From Alphaproteobacteria bacterium (lineage in GTDB: Bacteria > Pseudomonadota > Alphaproteobacteria > Micavibrionales > Micavibrionaceae), in contig JAJFGQ010000040.1 of the NCBI GenBank assembly GCA_021776075.1, positions 1-64,000 of the forward strand: DNA of 64,000 bases, in the 5' to 3' direction. Below are positions 55,134-64,000 of the stretch, one piece after another. Position numbers and translations under genes: made by a program. The stretch's first letter is position 1, and the number at the start of each line of letters is the position of its first letter. The notes beneath the pieces were generated by a model. The model had not been told where the DNA came from and searched no databases. It saw only the letters and a program-made list of their open reading frames with translations.

Positions 55134-56507
55134 CTAATAGGCCTGTGGCGATACAGGCAGACAATCGTCAATCAAGCGACAGGCGTTTAGAGCCTCTGTC
55201 TTATTGTAGCCCTTCAATCTTCCCCTGAACAACCATCCCTTATTCGTTCTCAACGGTGCTATAATAGCCGTCACCGTCGATAAATCAGCCGGCAGACTAT
55301 TCCGCGCCAAAGTAATAGCCCGATCCGTTTTTACCCGGCTTTTAAAAGCACCAACCTGAATAGCCCAGTTTTTCACCTCTTCCTTTTTCTCATCTTTCTC
55401 AACAAGAAGCATTCCATTCTCCTTAAGGGCAGCAATACCCAAAAGCCCCGTCTCCAGCCGTTTGGAAACCGCCGGATCATAATCACCTTCACCAATCATC
55501 GTGCTAAAGGTTTTGTTCTGCAGTATCGGATTCAAAACAGCCCATCTGGCAGGTTGCCCCGCTGCCGGTACAATATTGTTCAAAGAAGCCATCCTAACGG
55601 AAGAATCAGGCTTTCGTGACGGTACAGGAACAGAGGCTACAGTCATCTGCGGCAATTTAGCGAACGCCTTATCAAGAAGACGGGCCATATGGGCATTGCG
55701 GCTTTTTGCCGTCCGCCCACCAAAAACAATCCCTATAACACGGTGATTATCACGCCGGGCCGACGCAGCCAGATTAAATCCGGAAGCCTGTATATAGCCC
55801 GTTTTTAAGCCATCCATTCCTCTATAGCTATCCATCAGACGATTATGATTACGATATGTTTTACCGCGATAAGTAAACTTTCGCGTGGAAAAATAATGGT
55901 AATATTGGGGATATACGGTCATCAAGTAACGGCCAAGCTTGGCCATATCACGGGCCGTTGTCACCTGTTTTGAATGATGCAAACCGGACGCATTGCGAAA
56001 TCGCGTACGCGTCATACCCATTTCCCGCGCTTTATTATTCATCATAACAGCAAACTGACTTTCCGTTCCGGCTATTTTCTCACCCAGCGCCACAGCAACA
56101 TCATTCGCCGATTTGGTTACGAGAACATAAATGGCGTCCTCCACCCGTATTGTAGACCCCACCGGCAAATTAAGTTTGCTGGGAACCATTTTAGCAGCGT
56201 GCCGGGACATAGTCACCCGATCGCGCAGCCGCAACCGCTTTTCTTCCAAGGCTTCGAACGTCATAAGAAGAGTCATCATTTTTACCAGAGAGGCCGGATA
56301 CAAGACTTTATCCGCACGGCTCTGGTGAAGAATAACACCGGTATCAGCATCCATAACAATAGAGGCATAACGGGGATTCGATTTTGCCCATGACGCGTGA
56401 GAAGACGCGCAAACAATCAACCCGGTCAACCCGATAAGAAACGCCACAGCAAACAAGCTGCGAAAACAGAAAAAAGAGGAGCTATACTTTTTGTAAAACC
56501 CGTTCAT
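55134..56507 (-). CDS. D-alanyl-D-alanine carboxypeptidase with SPOR domain
   Basis: A 457-residue PBP5/6-type (peptidase S11) D,D-carboxypeptidase that trims peptidoglycan stem peptides in the periplasm. A hydrophobic signal segment (about 15-38) precedes the catalytic domain with SLVK (Ser73, Lys76), SAN (133-135) and KTG (235-237). A linker leads to a C-terminal SPOR domain (about 370-450, beginning NWAIQVGAF), which binds denuded glycan strands at the division site. The pilin-like gene follows by 14 nt. A second, SPOR-less paralogue is next upstream. Confidence 0.93.
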   Translation of the reverse strand: MNGFYKKYSSSFFCFRSLFAVAFLIGLTGLIVCASSHASWAKSNPRYASIVMDADTGVILHQSRADKVLYPASLVKMMTLLMTFEALEEKRLRLRDRVTMSRHAAKMVPSKLNLPVGSTIRVEDAIYVLVTKSANDVAVALGEKIAGTESQFAVMMNNKAREMGMTRTRFRNASGLHHSKQVTTARDMAKLGRYLMTVYPQYYHYFSTRKFTYRGKTYRNHNRLMDSYRGMDGLKTGYIQASGFNLAASARRDNHRVIGIVFGGRTAKSRNAHMARLLDKAFAKLPQMTVASVPVPSRKPDSSVRMASLNNIVPAAGQPARWAVLNPILQNKTFSTMIGEGDYDPAVSKRLETGLLGIAALKENGMLLVEKDEKKEEVKNWAIQVGAFKSRVKTDRAITLARNSLPADLSTVTAIIAPLRTNKGWLFRGRLKGYNKTEALNACRLIDDCLPVSPQAY

Positions 56508-56610
56508 GAAGATCCTAAATGCGCTCTAATTTTACGTTGCCCGGGTAAAAAAACAGGCCCGACGAAGTTAAACATATAACCTCCATGATATAAACATTTA
56601 GTATTTTTGT

Positions 56611-57528
56611 CTATTGCGGAACAATTCGATTATATATTTTTTCCTCTTCTTTTTCTGCTTTCAATTTATCAAAAGCATCTTCCAAAATATTTTTCATGAG
56701 CCGGTTTCTTTCCCACTTACTGGCAGCACCAAAAACAACAGCAACGACTCTCTTTCCTTTTTTGACAACCGAAGTCGCAAGATTATGCCCCGATGAGCTT
56801 ATATAGCCGGTTTTAATGCCATCCATTCCTTCATAGTAGGACATTAAATTATTATGATTTGTGTAGGTCGTGCTATTAAATCTGAATTCAGGTCTGGAAA
56901 AAAATTGTTCATATTTTAAGGGGTAGTTCTTGATAAGATGACGGCACAACAAAGCCATATCATGAGCGGTTGTAACATGCCTTCTATGGTTTTTTTTGTG
57001 ATTCAAGCCCGAAGCATTCACAAAATACGTATGCATCATGCCTATGGCTTTTGCTTTTTTATTCATTGCTTTTACAAAGTCTTTTTCAGTTCCGGCAACA
57101 GCTTCCGCCAACGCTACAGCCAGATTATTGGATGATATGATAGAGGTCGCTTCAATCGCTCTGTTTACTGTAATTAAATCACCGGGTTTCATCCTCGTCC
57201 GCCGACTAAAAGGGATTTTAGCCGCATACTCTGAAATTTTTATTTTTTGATCCAGAGCAAGATGGCTCCCCTCTAAAGCATCAAACACCAAAACCAATGT
57301 CATGATTTTTGTCAGAGAAGCCGGATGAACAGATTTTTCCGCACTGTGTTGAACGAGGGTGCCCCCTGTTTGAAAATCAATCGCCATATCAGACCGTTTT
57401 GAAACACCGGTTGATGTATGATGAGCTTGCGCTTCAGTCACGAAATAAGGCATTACCGCCAGTGAAAAGGCCAAAGCAAGAGTGCCCGCCGCTTTCTTTA
57501 TTGTTTTTAAATTCCCCATTCGTCCCAT
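56611..57528 (-). CDS. D-alanyl-D-alanine carboxypeptidase, short paralogue
   Basis: A 305-residue peptidase S11 enzyme with a signal peptide (about 1-35, ending EAQA), SLTK (Ser71, Lys74), SNN (133-135) and KTG (239-241). It lacks the SPOR and the C-terminal PBP5 domain, stopping soon after the catalytic fold with a charged helix. A second ATG at 57519 is also possible. About 100 nt separate it from the SPOR-containing copy, with no obvious terminator, so they could form one transcript. Confidence 0.9.
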   Translation of the reverse strand: MGRMGNLKTIKKAAGTLALAFSLAVMPYFVTEAQAHHTSTGVSKRSDMAIDFQTGGTLVQHSAEKSVHPASLTKIMTLVLVFDALEGSHLALDQKIKISEYAAKIPFSRRTRMKPGDLITVNRAIEATSIISSNNLAVALAEAVAGTEKDFVKAMNKKAKAIGMMHTYFVNASGLNHKKNHRRHVTTAHDMALLCRHLIKNYPLKYEQFFSRPEFRFNSTTYTNHNNLMSYYEGMDGIKTGYISSSGHNLATSVVKKGKRVVAVVFGAASKWERNRLMKNILEDAFDKLKAEKEEEKIYNRIVPQ

Positions 57529-57639
57529 TTATTTTTATTATTGAGCAGGATCTTCCGCATGCTTACGAATAATAAGAACGCTGTCAAGTAAAGGATCGAA
57601 CAGAAAGTCTACGCAAACAGGAAATACCGCCCAGAAATG

Positions 57640-57720
57640 TTGCGGTGCAAAATTATTATTGACCCGCTTTTATTTTGGTGTTAATTTACTATTGTGCATT
57701 GCAATAAAATATTGCATAAT
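57640..57720 (+). promoter_or_regulatory. Phasin promoter with PhaR-type operator palindromes
   Basis: A promoter TTGTGC (57692-57697), 17-nt spacer, CATAAT (57715-57720) lies 40 nt before the phasin start. Overlapping the spacer and -10 is the perfect 17-bp palindrome TGCAATA-AAA-TATTGCA (57699-57715), and further up is TTGC-GGT-GCAA (57640-57650). TGC/GCA-type palindromes are the binding sites of PhaR, the repressor of phasin genes in Alphaproteobacteria such as Paracoccus. Confidence 0.6.
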
Positions 57721-57759
57721 CCGTTTTGGTTTAGTCTTTGAATATTCAGGAGGAAATAA

Positions 57760-58362
57760 ATGGCCAACAAAGCACAGAAGAAAAAAACACCCGCGAAAAG
57801 CCCAGCAAAAAGAAACGCTAAAAAGGTTTCTGCAAAAAAACGCCTCGTGAACAAAGTTGCGGCCGCGGGAAAGAAAGTGACGCAGAAAAAAGCAACAATC
57901 AGGAAACCCGCTCCCAAGAGCGCGAAAAAAAGCTCTGCTAGAAATTCTGGCGCAACACAAAACACTGAAACAATGGAGACGATCATGACACAAGGTAAAT
58001 CACAATTTGATAAATTTTCTCAGGAAACCGCCAATGGTGGTAAAGACCAAATGGATGCTTTCATGCAATCCGGCACTTTGCTCATGAAGGGCTTCGAGGG
58101 GATGCTGAAAACCTATATGGGTATGGCCCAAAAATCGACAGAACAAAACACACAGGCTTTCAAATCCCTGATGGGTTGCAAAACGTTGCATGAATTTACA
58201 GAGGCTCAAAATCAGGTAACCCAAAAAAATATGGACGACATGATGTCATGTGCCGCCGAACTGTCAGAACTGGGGATTAAGATCACCACTGAAGCCATGG
58301 AACCCGTGAACGGACAACTTGGAAAGTCCATCAAGAACGCCACAAAATCAATGGCTGCATAA
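57760..58362 (+). CDS. Phasin with a Lys/Ala-rich N-terminal tail
   Basis: A 200-residue protein. The first ~65 residues are a Lys/Ala/Pro-rich tail with AKS, KKP and PAK units, like histone H1 or the DNA-binding tail of Pseudomonas PhaF. Residues about 75-200 form a helical phasin domain with QFDKFSQETANGG, FMQSGTLLMKGFEGMLKTY and FTEAQNQVTQKNMDDMM. Phasins coat polyhydroxyalkanoate granules; the basic tail may tie granules to the nucleoid. A strong AGGAGG site precedes ATG 57760. The operator-like palindromes upstream support control by PhaR. An intrinsic terminator follows. Confidence 0.85.
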   Translation: MANKAQKKKTPAKSPAKRNAKKVSAKKRLVNKVAAAGKKVTQKKATIRKPAPKSAKKSSARNSGATQNTETMETIMTQGKSQFDKFSQETANGGKDQMDAFMQSGTLLMKGFEGMLKTYMGMAQKSTEQNTQAFKSLMGCKTLHEFTEAQNQVTQKNMDDMMSCAAELSELGIKITTEAMEPVNGQLGKSIKNATKSMAA

Positions 58363-58408
58363 AAATAAAAAACCGGTTTGTCGGGATTTTTTCCTGACAT
58401 GACAACCG

Positions 58409-58458
58409 ACCCCGGCCTCCCCACACTTTTTAATGTGTTGTAGAGACCGGGGTTTTTT
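58409..58458 (+). terminator. Rho-independent terminator after the phasin gene
   Basis: ACCCCGG (58409-58415) pairs with CCGGGGT (58447-58453), with an inner CACAC/GTGTG-type helix, and is followed by a T run ending at 58458. Confidence 0.85.
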
Positions 58459-58525
58459 ATTGATTTATTTGACAAAAACCCACAGCGTAATATCTGTCTT
58501 TTTAAGAATTCAGTGATATAGTGGC

Positions 58526-58534
58526 TGCTATAAT
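58526..58534 (+). promoter_or_regulatory. Extended -10 promoter of clpS
   Basis: TGCTATAAT, a perfect -10 hexamer (58529-58534) with the TG extension, lies 47 nt before the chosen clpS start; the -35 region is weak. An in-frame ATG at 58533 overlaps this -10 and so cannot be the start if the promoter is used. Confidence 0.55.
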
Positions 58535-58580
58535 GAGTTATGGCCCCGCGCCCCTTGTAAAGACAAGCAGGAATACTCAT

Positions 58581-58991
58581 ATGAAAGATCAAATAATGGT
58601 TCAGCCCTGCCGGCCCTCTATGAATGACGACAATCCGGATTTTCCGGGTTTTGACGACTCGGAACCGGGACGGCATGATCACGACACAAATGAAGACAAA
58701 CAAACCGGTTTGCTTCTAAAACCCCGGCCTAAAACAAAAAAGCCGGCCATGTACAAAGTTCTGATCCTGAATGACGATTACACACCCATGGAGTTTGTTG
58801 TTCATATTTTAGAAAGGTTTTTCAACAAGAATAGACAAGAGGCCACGGACGTCATGCTTCATGTTCACCGGCGCGGCGTTGGCCTTTGCGGCATCTATAC
58901 TTACGAAGTAGCAGAAACGAAAGTTGCACAAGTCATGGATTTCGCCCGCACGAATGAACAACCGCTACAATGCACGCTGGAAAAGGAATAA
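58581..58991 (+). CDS. clpS: ATP-dependent Clp protease adaptor ClpS
   Basis: Recognises proteins with Leu, Phe, Trp or Tyr at the N-terminus and passes them to ClpAP. The 136 residues have an acidic N-terminal extension (about 1-45), then the ClpS core: [16 protein letters not shown] (the NDDYT and M line the N-degron pocket), a [14 protein letters not shown] segment, [10 protein letters not shown], and the final [12 protein letters not shown] 58581 is favoured by AGGA 8 nt upstream and by the promoter at 58526. The extension is longer than in E. coli ClpS (106 residues). clpA starts 6 nt after the stop. Confidence 0.95.
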   Translation: MKDQIMVQPCRPSMNDDNPDFPGFDDSEPGRHDHDTNEDKQTGLLLKPRPKTKKPAMYKVLILNDDYTPMEFVVHILERFFNKNRQEATDVMLHVHRRGVGLCGIYTYEVAETKVAQVMDFARTNEQPLQCTLEKE

Positions 58992-58997
58992 TCTCTT

Positions 58998-61292
58998 ATG
59001 CTCTCACGTAATTTAGAACAAACATTACACAATGCCCTTTCCATGGCCGGTGATCGTCACCATGAATATGCCACGCTGGAACATCTTCTGATGGCCCTGA
59101 CAGAAGATCAGGATGCCATGGCTGTTTTACGGTCCTGCGGCATTGTTTTATCTGATTTACAGGAGCAGTTGGCGCATTATCTTGATAACGAACTGGCCTA
59201 TTTAATTGACATCCATATAGAAGAATCAAAGCCTACAACGGCATTCCAGCGTGTATTGCAACGCGCAGCTATCCATGTTCAGTCATCGGGGCGGGAAGAA
59301 GTAACGGGTGCCAATGTCCTGGTCGCACTATTTTCAGAACGGGAGAGTCATGCCGTTTATTTTCTGCAGGAACAGGATATGACGCGCTTTGATGCGGTTA
59401 ATTATATTTCCCACGGTATTGCAAAAGTACCGGGACAAAGTGAAACACACATACCAGAGGGTACGGAATCCGGTGAAGAAGAAAAAACCGTTAAAACCGG
59501 GCGAGATGCACTGGATGCTTATTGCGTTGACCTGAACGAGAAAGCACGGGAGGGAAAAATAGATCCCCTTATTGGCCGGGAGCAGGAGGTTGACCGCACG
59601 ATACAGATATTATGCCGCCGGGCAAAAAATAACCCGCTTTATGTTGGTGATCCGGGTGTTGGTAAAACAGCTATCGCTGAGGGGCTGGCGAAAAGAATTG
59701 TTGAAGGCGAAGTGCCTGATGTCTTAAAAGATGCCACCATTTTTTGTCTAGATATGGGCTGTTTACTCGCAGGCACCCGCTATCGGGGTGATTTTGAAGA
59801 ACGCATGAAAGCGGTTATTAACGAAATCGAAAAAGTTGACGGCTCTGTCCTGTTCATTGATGAGATTCATACAATTATTGGGGCAGGCGCAACAAGCGGC
59901 GGTGCTATGGACGCCTCAAATCTGTTGAAACCCGCTTTGTCCAACGGCTCTATTCGCTGCGTTGGCTCTACGACTTATAAGGAATACAGAAATTATTTTG
60001 AAAAAGACCGGGCGCTGGTGCGCCGATTCCAGAAAATTGACATCAAGGAACCAAGTGTCGAAGATACGATTAAAATTCTTCAAGGACTCAAATCCCACTA
60101 TGAGGACCATCACAAAATAAAATACACAAATGACGCCATAAAGGCGGCAGTGGAACTGTCGGATAAATATATTGGCGACCGTAAATTACCGGATAAAGCC
60201 ATTGATATTATTGACGAAGTCGGCGCGGCGCAAATGCTGGTCCCCGCCTCAAAACGTAAAAAGAAAATCACAGTAAAAGACATTGAAGCTGTCGTCGCCG
60301 CTATTGCGCGCATACCGGCAAAAAGTGTCAGCAAAAATGATAAGGAAGCTTTGAAAAGTCTGGAGCGCGACCTGAAAACACTCGTATTTGATCAGGATCA
60401 AGCTATTAGTATTCTGGCCGATTCCATTAAAATGGCGCGCGCCGGATTACGTGAACCGGAAAAGCCGATCGGTAGTTACCTGTTTTCCGGTCCGACCGGT
60501 GTCGGGAAAACGGAAGTCGCCCGGCAATTGGCTAATACGTTGGGAATAGAACTGCAACGCTTTGATATGTCCGAATATATGGAGCGTCACGCCATTTCCC
60601 GTCTGATCGGTACACCACCGGGTTATGTCGGGTTTGAACAAGGCGGATTGTTAACGGATGCCGTTGACCAAAACCCGCACCTTGTTCTGCTGCTGGATGA
60701 AATTGAAAAAGCCCACCCCGATATCTTTAACATTCTGTTGCAAGTGATGGACTACGGAAAGCTAACGGACAATAACGGAAAAACAGTCGATTTTAGAAAT
60801 GTTATACTCATCATGACAACAAACGCTGGCGCACAAGAACTCGCCAAGGCCCCCATGGGGTTTGAACGCGATATACGAATGGACGACGACCAGGAAGAAA
60901 TCAAACGTCTGTTTACGCCGGAATTTCGTAACAGGCTGGATTCCATTGTGCCCTTCAAAGCCTTGCAACCAAAAACGATCATTAAAGTCGTTGATAAATT
61001 TATTATGCAGCTCGAAGGACAACTGGCAGACCGACAGGTTGTTATTGAACTCTCTGACGAAGCCCGAAACTATCTTGCCAAAGTCGGCTATGACCCCTCT
61101 ATGGGTGCCCGCCCACTCGCCCGTGTTATTCAGGAAAAAATCAAACGGCCACTGGCTGAAGAACTCTTATTCGGGGAACTTTCCGATGGGGGTGTTGTCC
61201 TCATTGATCTGGATGACGAGGCTCTTACTTTCTCGTACGAAAATCAAAAGCCCCGCAAAAAGAAACATTCTATAGATTCAGAAATTGCGTAA
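58998..61292 (+). CDS. clpA: ATP-dependent Clp protease ATP-binding subunit ClpA
   Basis: AAA+ unfoldase that feeds substrates to ClpP. The 764 residues have an N-domain (about 1-145), D1 with Walker A GDPGVGKT (217-224) and Walker [15 protein letters not shown], and D2 with Walker A GPTGVGKT (498-505), [19 protein letters not shown] and the C-terminal [14 protein letters not shown]. The ClpP-docking loop appears as MGFERD, in the position of IGL in E. coli. There is no middle domain as in ClpB. It is in an operon with clpS and is followed by a paralogue 110 nt later. Confidence 0.95.
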   Translation: MLSRNLEQTLHNALSMAGDRHHEYATLEHLLMALTEDQDAMAVLRSCGIVLSDLQEQLAHYLDNELAYLIDIHIEESKPTTAFQRVLQRAAIHVQSSGREEVTGANVLVALFSERESHAVYFLQEQDMTRFDAVNYISHGIAKVPGQSETHIPEGTESGEEEKTVKTGRDALDAYCVDLNEKAREGKIDPLIGREQEVDRTIQILCRRAKNNPLYVGDPGVGKTAIAEGLAKRIVEGEVPDVLKDATIFCLDMGCLLAGTRYRGDFEERMKAVINEIEKVDGSVLFIDEIHTIIGAGATSGGAMDASNLLKPALSNGSIRCVGSTTYKEYRNYFEKDRALVRRFQKIDIKEPSVEDTIKILQGLKSHYEDHHKIKYTNDAIKAAVELSDKYIGDRKLPDKAIDIIDEVGAAQMLVPASKRKKKITVKDIEAVVAAIARIPAKSVSKNDKEALKSLERDLKTLVFDQDQAISILADSIKMARAGLREPEKPIGSYLFSGPTGVGKTEVARQLANTLGIELQRFDMSEYMERHAISRLIGTPPGYVGFEQGGLLTDAVDQNPHLVLLLDEIEKAHPDIFNILLQVMDYGKLTDNNGKTVDFRNVILIMTTNAGAQELAKAPMGFERDIRMDDDQEEIKRLFTPEFRNRLDSIVPFKALQPKTIIKVVDKFIMQLEGQLADRQVVIELSDEARNYLAKVGYDPSMGARPLARVIQEKIKRPLAEELLFGELSDGGVVLIDLDDEALTFSYENQKPRKKKHSIDSEIA

Positions 61293-61402
61293 AAACAAAA
61301 AGGCTTTTCTTTTCCCGAATAATTGTCCATACTCCTCCTAATTCCAAAGAATAAACGCGCCTGATTAAGGGCGGAGTCTATAAAAACAGGGAGAGTACAT
61401 CT

Positions 61403-63751
61403 ATGTCTAATCTTAAAGAACTTCTGAAAAAAGCACATGAATACGCTGAAATATATAACCATAAAGTAGTCACATTCGAACATCTCCTCCTCGCTCTGAT
61501 GGAAGATGAGTCCGTGCGCACGGTCATGAAAAGAGCCAACCCCCATATGATCGAACTTTTGGAGGCTGAGCTTGATACTTATCTGACACAGGCAGCGCCT
61601 TTACGAAATCACGGAACAGACACCCCTTCTTTTTCCACAGATGTGAAAAACCTGCTTCAATATGTTCGTGACGATCTTTCTCTGAACCGGTTCAGAAAAA
61701 TGGGCCTTAAATTGCTTGTTGCCCTTACGCAAGCTCAGGCAAATCCGACTCTTATATTTCTGTATAAAGGCGGCATAGATAAGTTTAATATTGAAACTTA
61801 CATAGAAAATAGTGGGGCACACCGCAATAAAAAAGACCGGCCCATTATATTTCCCAATGAAAACGGAAACAAACCTGATACGGGAATGGTAACAATCCGG
61901 AAAAAGAAACCGGGAAAAGCTTTACAGGCATTCTGTGAAAATTTGAATGAGAAGGCCGAAAAGGGCAATATTGACCCGGTTATAGGGCGTTCCCGTGAAA
62001 TCAAGCAGATCGTGGAAACTTTATGCCGCAGAAAGAAAAATAATCCTGTCCTTGTTGGTGATGAGGGCGTTGGAAAAACAGCCGTTGTTGAAGGTCTGGC
62101 CAAGGATATTGTCGAAGGCAACGTACCGGATGCCATGAAAACAGCAACGATTTATTCCCTTGATATGGGAGCTTTGCTGGCCGGAACAAAATTCCGGGGT
62201 GAGTTTGAGGCGCGCCTGAAACAGATTCTGGATGAACTGGCAGAACGGGAAGATGAAAAACCCATCCTGTTTATTGATGAGCTTCACTCGATCATCGGTG
62301 CGGGCTCCGCAGAAGGTTCTACAGATGCCTCCAACCTCCTGAAGCCGGCTTTAGCAAGCGGTTCTTTGCGCTGTATCGGTGCCACAACACGGGATGAACA
62401 CAGAAAACATATCCAGAAACAAAAGGCGCTGGCACGGCGTTTTGACCCGGTTCAGATCACAGAGCCGGATATGGAGTCCACGGTAGAAATTCTCAGAGGA
62501 TTACAGCCAAAATACGAAAAATATCATGGCGTCAAATATACAGATGAGGCCATTAAAGCCGCCGTAGATTTGGCTATACGCAATATCCATGACCGTAAAC
62601 TGCCTGATAAGGCTGTCGATGTCATGGATATGGCGGGATCTACCCAGAAACTGAAAGGCAAGAAAAAGATCGACGTTACCGTTATTGAAGAAATCGTGTC
62701 GCGCATGACCGGTATCCCTCAGGCTAATTTGAGCCATGACGATAAAAAAGCCATGAAAGATCTGGATCTGCAGTTAAAAGCCGTTATCTTTGAACAGGAT
62801 GAAGCCGTTCAAAAAGTCGCATCGTCCCTTAAAAGATCACGGGCCGGATTGGGCGATGAGAATAAACCTATCGGTTCCTTCCTGTTTGTCGGCCCCACAG
62901 GGGTCGGAAAAACAGAACTTGCGCGCCAATTGGCCCGCATACTGGATATTAAATTTCTACGCTATGATATGTCGGAATATATGGAGAAACATTCGGTTGC
63001 CCGACTCGTTGGTGCACCTCCCGGTTATGTCGGGTATGATGAAGGCGGACAACTGGTAGAAGACGTCCACAGAAATCCTTACTCTCTCATTCTCATAGAT
63101 GAGATAGAAAAAGCTCATCCCGATGTTAAAAAAGCGTTTCTACAGGTTCTAGATGACGCCCGGTTAACAGACGGTCAGGGTCGAGTCGCGAATTTCAAAA
63201 ACACGATTATTATAATGACCAGTAACGCAGGAACAGCTAACCTGCAGAAAAAAGGCCTTGGTTTTGGTGCCGGAAACCGGGAAAACGAGGCAAAAACAGT
63301 CATCAATGATACTTTTGAACCGGAATTTCGGAACCGGCTTGACGCTATGGTTACTTTTAATTCTCTGGGCCCTAAAACAATGTCAAAAATTATAGACAAG
63401 TTTCTGGGCGAGCTTGATGCCAAGCTGACACATAAAGGCATGTCTTTATCCGTATCGGATCAGGCCCGTGAATATCTTGCAGAAAAGGGCCACGACCCGC
63501 TTTTTGGCGCGCGCCCTGCAAAGCGGCTTATTCAACGGGAGATTTCGGACCCCCTGTCTGATAGCATTCTCGCCGATATACTGGAAAAGGGCGATCAGGC
63601 CGTTATCAACTGGGAAGACGCAAAAGAAGATAGCCCCGCAGGTCTGAGGCTAACCTTTAACAAAGGCGCGGCCGGGAAAGAAGCTTCCAACGATAATGAA
63701 GCTGAAAAACCGTTGAAAAAGAAAACAAGGTCAGGGCCAACGCCGGGCTGA
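61403..63751 (+). CDS. Second ClpA-type AAA+ unfoldase, tandem paralogue
   Basis: A 782-residue paralogue of the clpA just upstream, with the same domain order: N-domain (about 1-145), D1 Walker A GDEGVGKT (219-226), [15 protein letters not shown]2 Walker A GPTGVGKT (497-504), [19 protein letters not shown]. The N-domain differs clearly from that of ClpA, so substrate or adaptor choice probably differs. The ClpP loop position holds LGFGAG, a hydrophobic-Gly-Phe tripeptide that could still dock ClpP. The tail has a Lys-rich end. The 110-nt gap has its own possible control; GGGAGA lies upstream of the ATG. ClpP itself is not in the window. Confidence 0.9.
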   Translation: MSNLKELLKKAHEYAEIYNHKVVTFEHLLLALMEDESVRTVMKRANPHMIELLEAELDTYLTQAAPLRNHGTDTPSFSTDVKNLLQYVRDDLSLNRFRKMGLKLLVALTQAQANPTLIFLYKGGIDKFNIETYIENSGAHRNKKDRPIIFPNENGNKPDTGMVTIRKKKPGKALQAFCENLNEKAEKGNIDPVIGRSREIKQIVETLCRRKKNNPVLVGDEGVGKTAVVEGLAKDIVEGNVPDAMKTATIYSLDMGALLAGTKFRGEFEARLKQILDELAEREDEKPILFIDELHSIIGAGSAEGSTDASNLLKPALASGSLRCIGATTRDEHRKHIQKQKALARRFDPVQITEPDMESTVEILRGLQPKYEKYHGVKYTDEAIKAAVDLAIRNIHDRKLPDKAVDVMDMAGSTQKLKGKKKIDVTVIEEIVSRMTGIPQANLSHDDKKAMKDLDLQLKAVIFEQDEAVQKVASSLKRSRAGLGDENKPIGSFLFVGPTGVGKTELARQLARILDIKFLRYDMSEYMEKHSVARLVGAPPGYVGYDEGGQLVEDVHRNPYSLILIDEIEKAHPDVKKAFLQVLDDARLTDGQGRVANFKNTIIIMTSNAGTANLQKKGLGFGAGNRENEAKTVINDTFEPEFRNRLDAMVTFNSLGPKTMSKIIDKFLGELDAKLTHKGMSLSVSDQAREYLAEKGHDPLFGARPAKRLIQREISDPLSDSILADILEKGDQAVINWEDAKEDSPAGLRLTFNKGAAGKEASNDNEAEKPLKKKTRSGPTPG

Positions 63752-63765
63752 TCACTTTATAAGCG

Positions 63766-64000
63766 CTATCGTACGATCAGAACCTGATAAAAGTGATAGG
63801 TTCCTGTTGTCGGCGTTACCTGACTTTTGAAACAGGCCTTGAGCTTTCCCTGTTCCGCGACAGGAAGCTCAAGATCGGTGCCGCCCCCGGCATAGGTACC
63901 CTGAAACTGTGTCAGACCGATAGCTCCAGCGGCTTGCGGTGCATCACCGCCGGGATTGGGAACGCCCAGCTTGTCATTAATAGCCATGCATAACCCCTGC
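63766..64000 (-). CDS. C-terminal end of a pilin-like protein paralogue (truncated by the window edge)
   Basis: The frame is open across the right edge; an ATG at 63987 is internal, because in-frame codons before it (GlnGlyLeuCys) continue the CxxIN segment seen in the 54406-55119 protein. The visible ~78 residues end HFYQVLIVR, like HFYHVLISR there. It lies 14 nt from the convergent ClpA paralogue stop. The product is probably another single-pass extracytoplasmic pilin-like protein, but its N-terminus is outside the window. Confidence 0.6.
   Translation of the reverse strand, partial: QGLCMAINDKLGVPNPGGDAPQAAGAIGLTQFQGTYAGGGTDLELPVAEQGKLKACFKSQVTPTTGTYHFYQVLIVR

Noticed and set aside
58380-58580. 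TTGACA at 58473 as the clpS promoter
   Set aside because: No acceptable -10 lies at 16-18 nt; the extended -10 TGCTATAAT further down is a better candidate.

Overview
The window is a piece of an alphaproteobacterial chromosome with GC somewhat below 50% by eye. Support for this class comes from a FYDLN-acid zinc-ribbon protein (a family typical of Alphaproteobacteria), the clpS-clpA arrangement, a DUF3108 protein, a transglutaminase-like cysteine peptidase and a phasin with TGC/GCA operator-like palindromes. The mix of housekeeping genes with many large lineage-restricted proteins (degenerate ankyrin-type repeats, internally duplicated secreted proteins) would suit a Micavibrio-like or related free-living lineage, but that placement is a guess. 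Genes are tightly packed on both strands. I found no tRNA, rRNA, CRISPR array, prophage or intact insertion sequence. Genes run off both window edges.

Layout. 1-5.8 kb: tail of an unknown gene, a structured leader with an intrinsic terminator, then pheS-GNAT-pheT-unknown, joined by ATGA overlaps. 5.8-13 kb: fadD, a double cold-shock-domain protein, two tandem SprT-like zinc metalloprotein genes, truA, a DapL-type aminotransferase, a small ion channel. 12.3-18.1 kb: FemAB-like acyltransferase overlapping a DUF3108 gene, then glmU, a secreted TIMP-like protein and glmS (UDP-GlcNAc supply). 18.3-23.0 kb: a 1551-residue protein that I read as an RNase J-type MBL/beta-CASP nuclease fused to an exonuclease I (SbcB)-like DEDDh domain, preceded by a 36-codon ORF overlapping it by ATGA. 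This is the most unusual object in the window.

23-34 kb: FYDLN protein, then fatty acid beta-oxidation genes resembling the Bacillus fadN-fadA-fadE set (thiolase, HAD/enoyl-CoA hydratase fusion, acyl-CoA dehydrogenase), interleaved with unknown genes. aat follows. 34-43 kb: ankyrin-like protein, panC, SCP2 domain protein, SCO1-like copper protein, a two-domain cytidine deaminase, a P-loop kinase, a 148-bp palindromic repeat, a duplicated secreted protein and phoH with a candidate leader/small RNA. Four unknown genes at 28.5-36.9 kb share the promoter string TTGACATAA. 44-53 kb: nrdBA, whose upstream region carries a perfect DnaA box, a second palindromic repeat, pyk with a small coupled ORF, a DMT-type permease, a cysteine peptidase with a GspE-N/MshEN-like cytoplasmic domain, and hldE. 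53-64 kb: two lipoproteins (one FlgO-like), a pilin-like protein, two D,D-carboxypeptidases, a Lys/Ala-rich phasin, and clpS with two tandem clpA paralogues. aat, clpS and clpA together supply most of a bacterial Leu/N-degron pathway.
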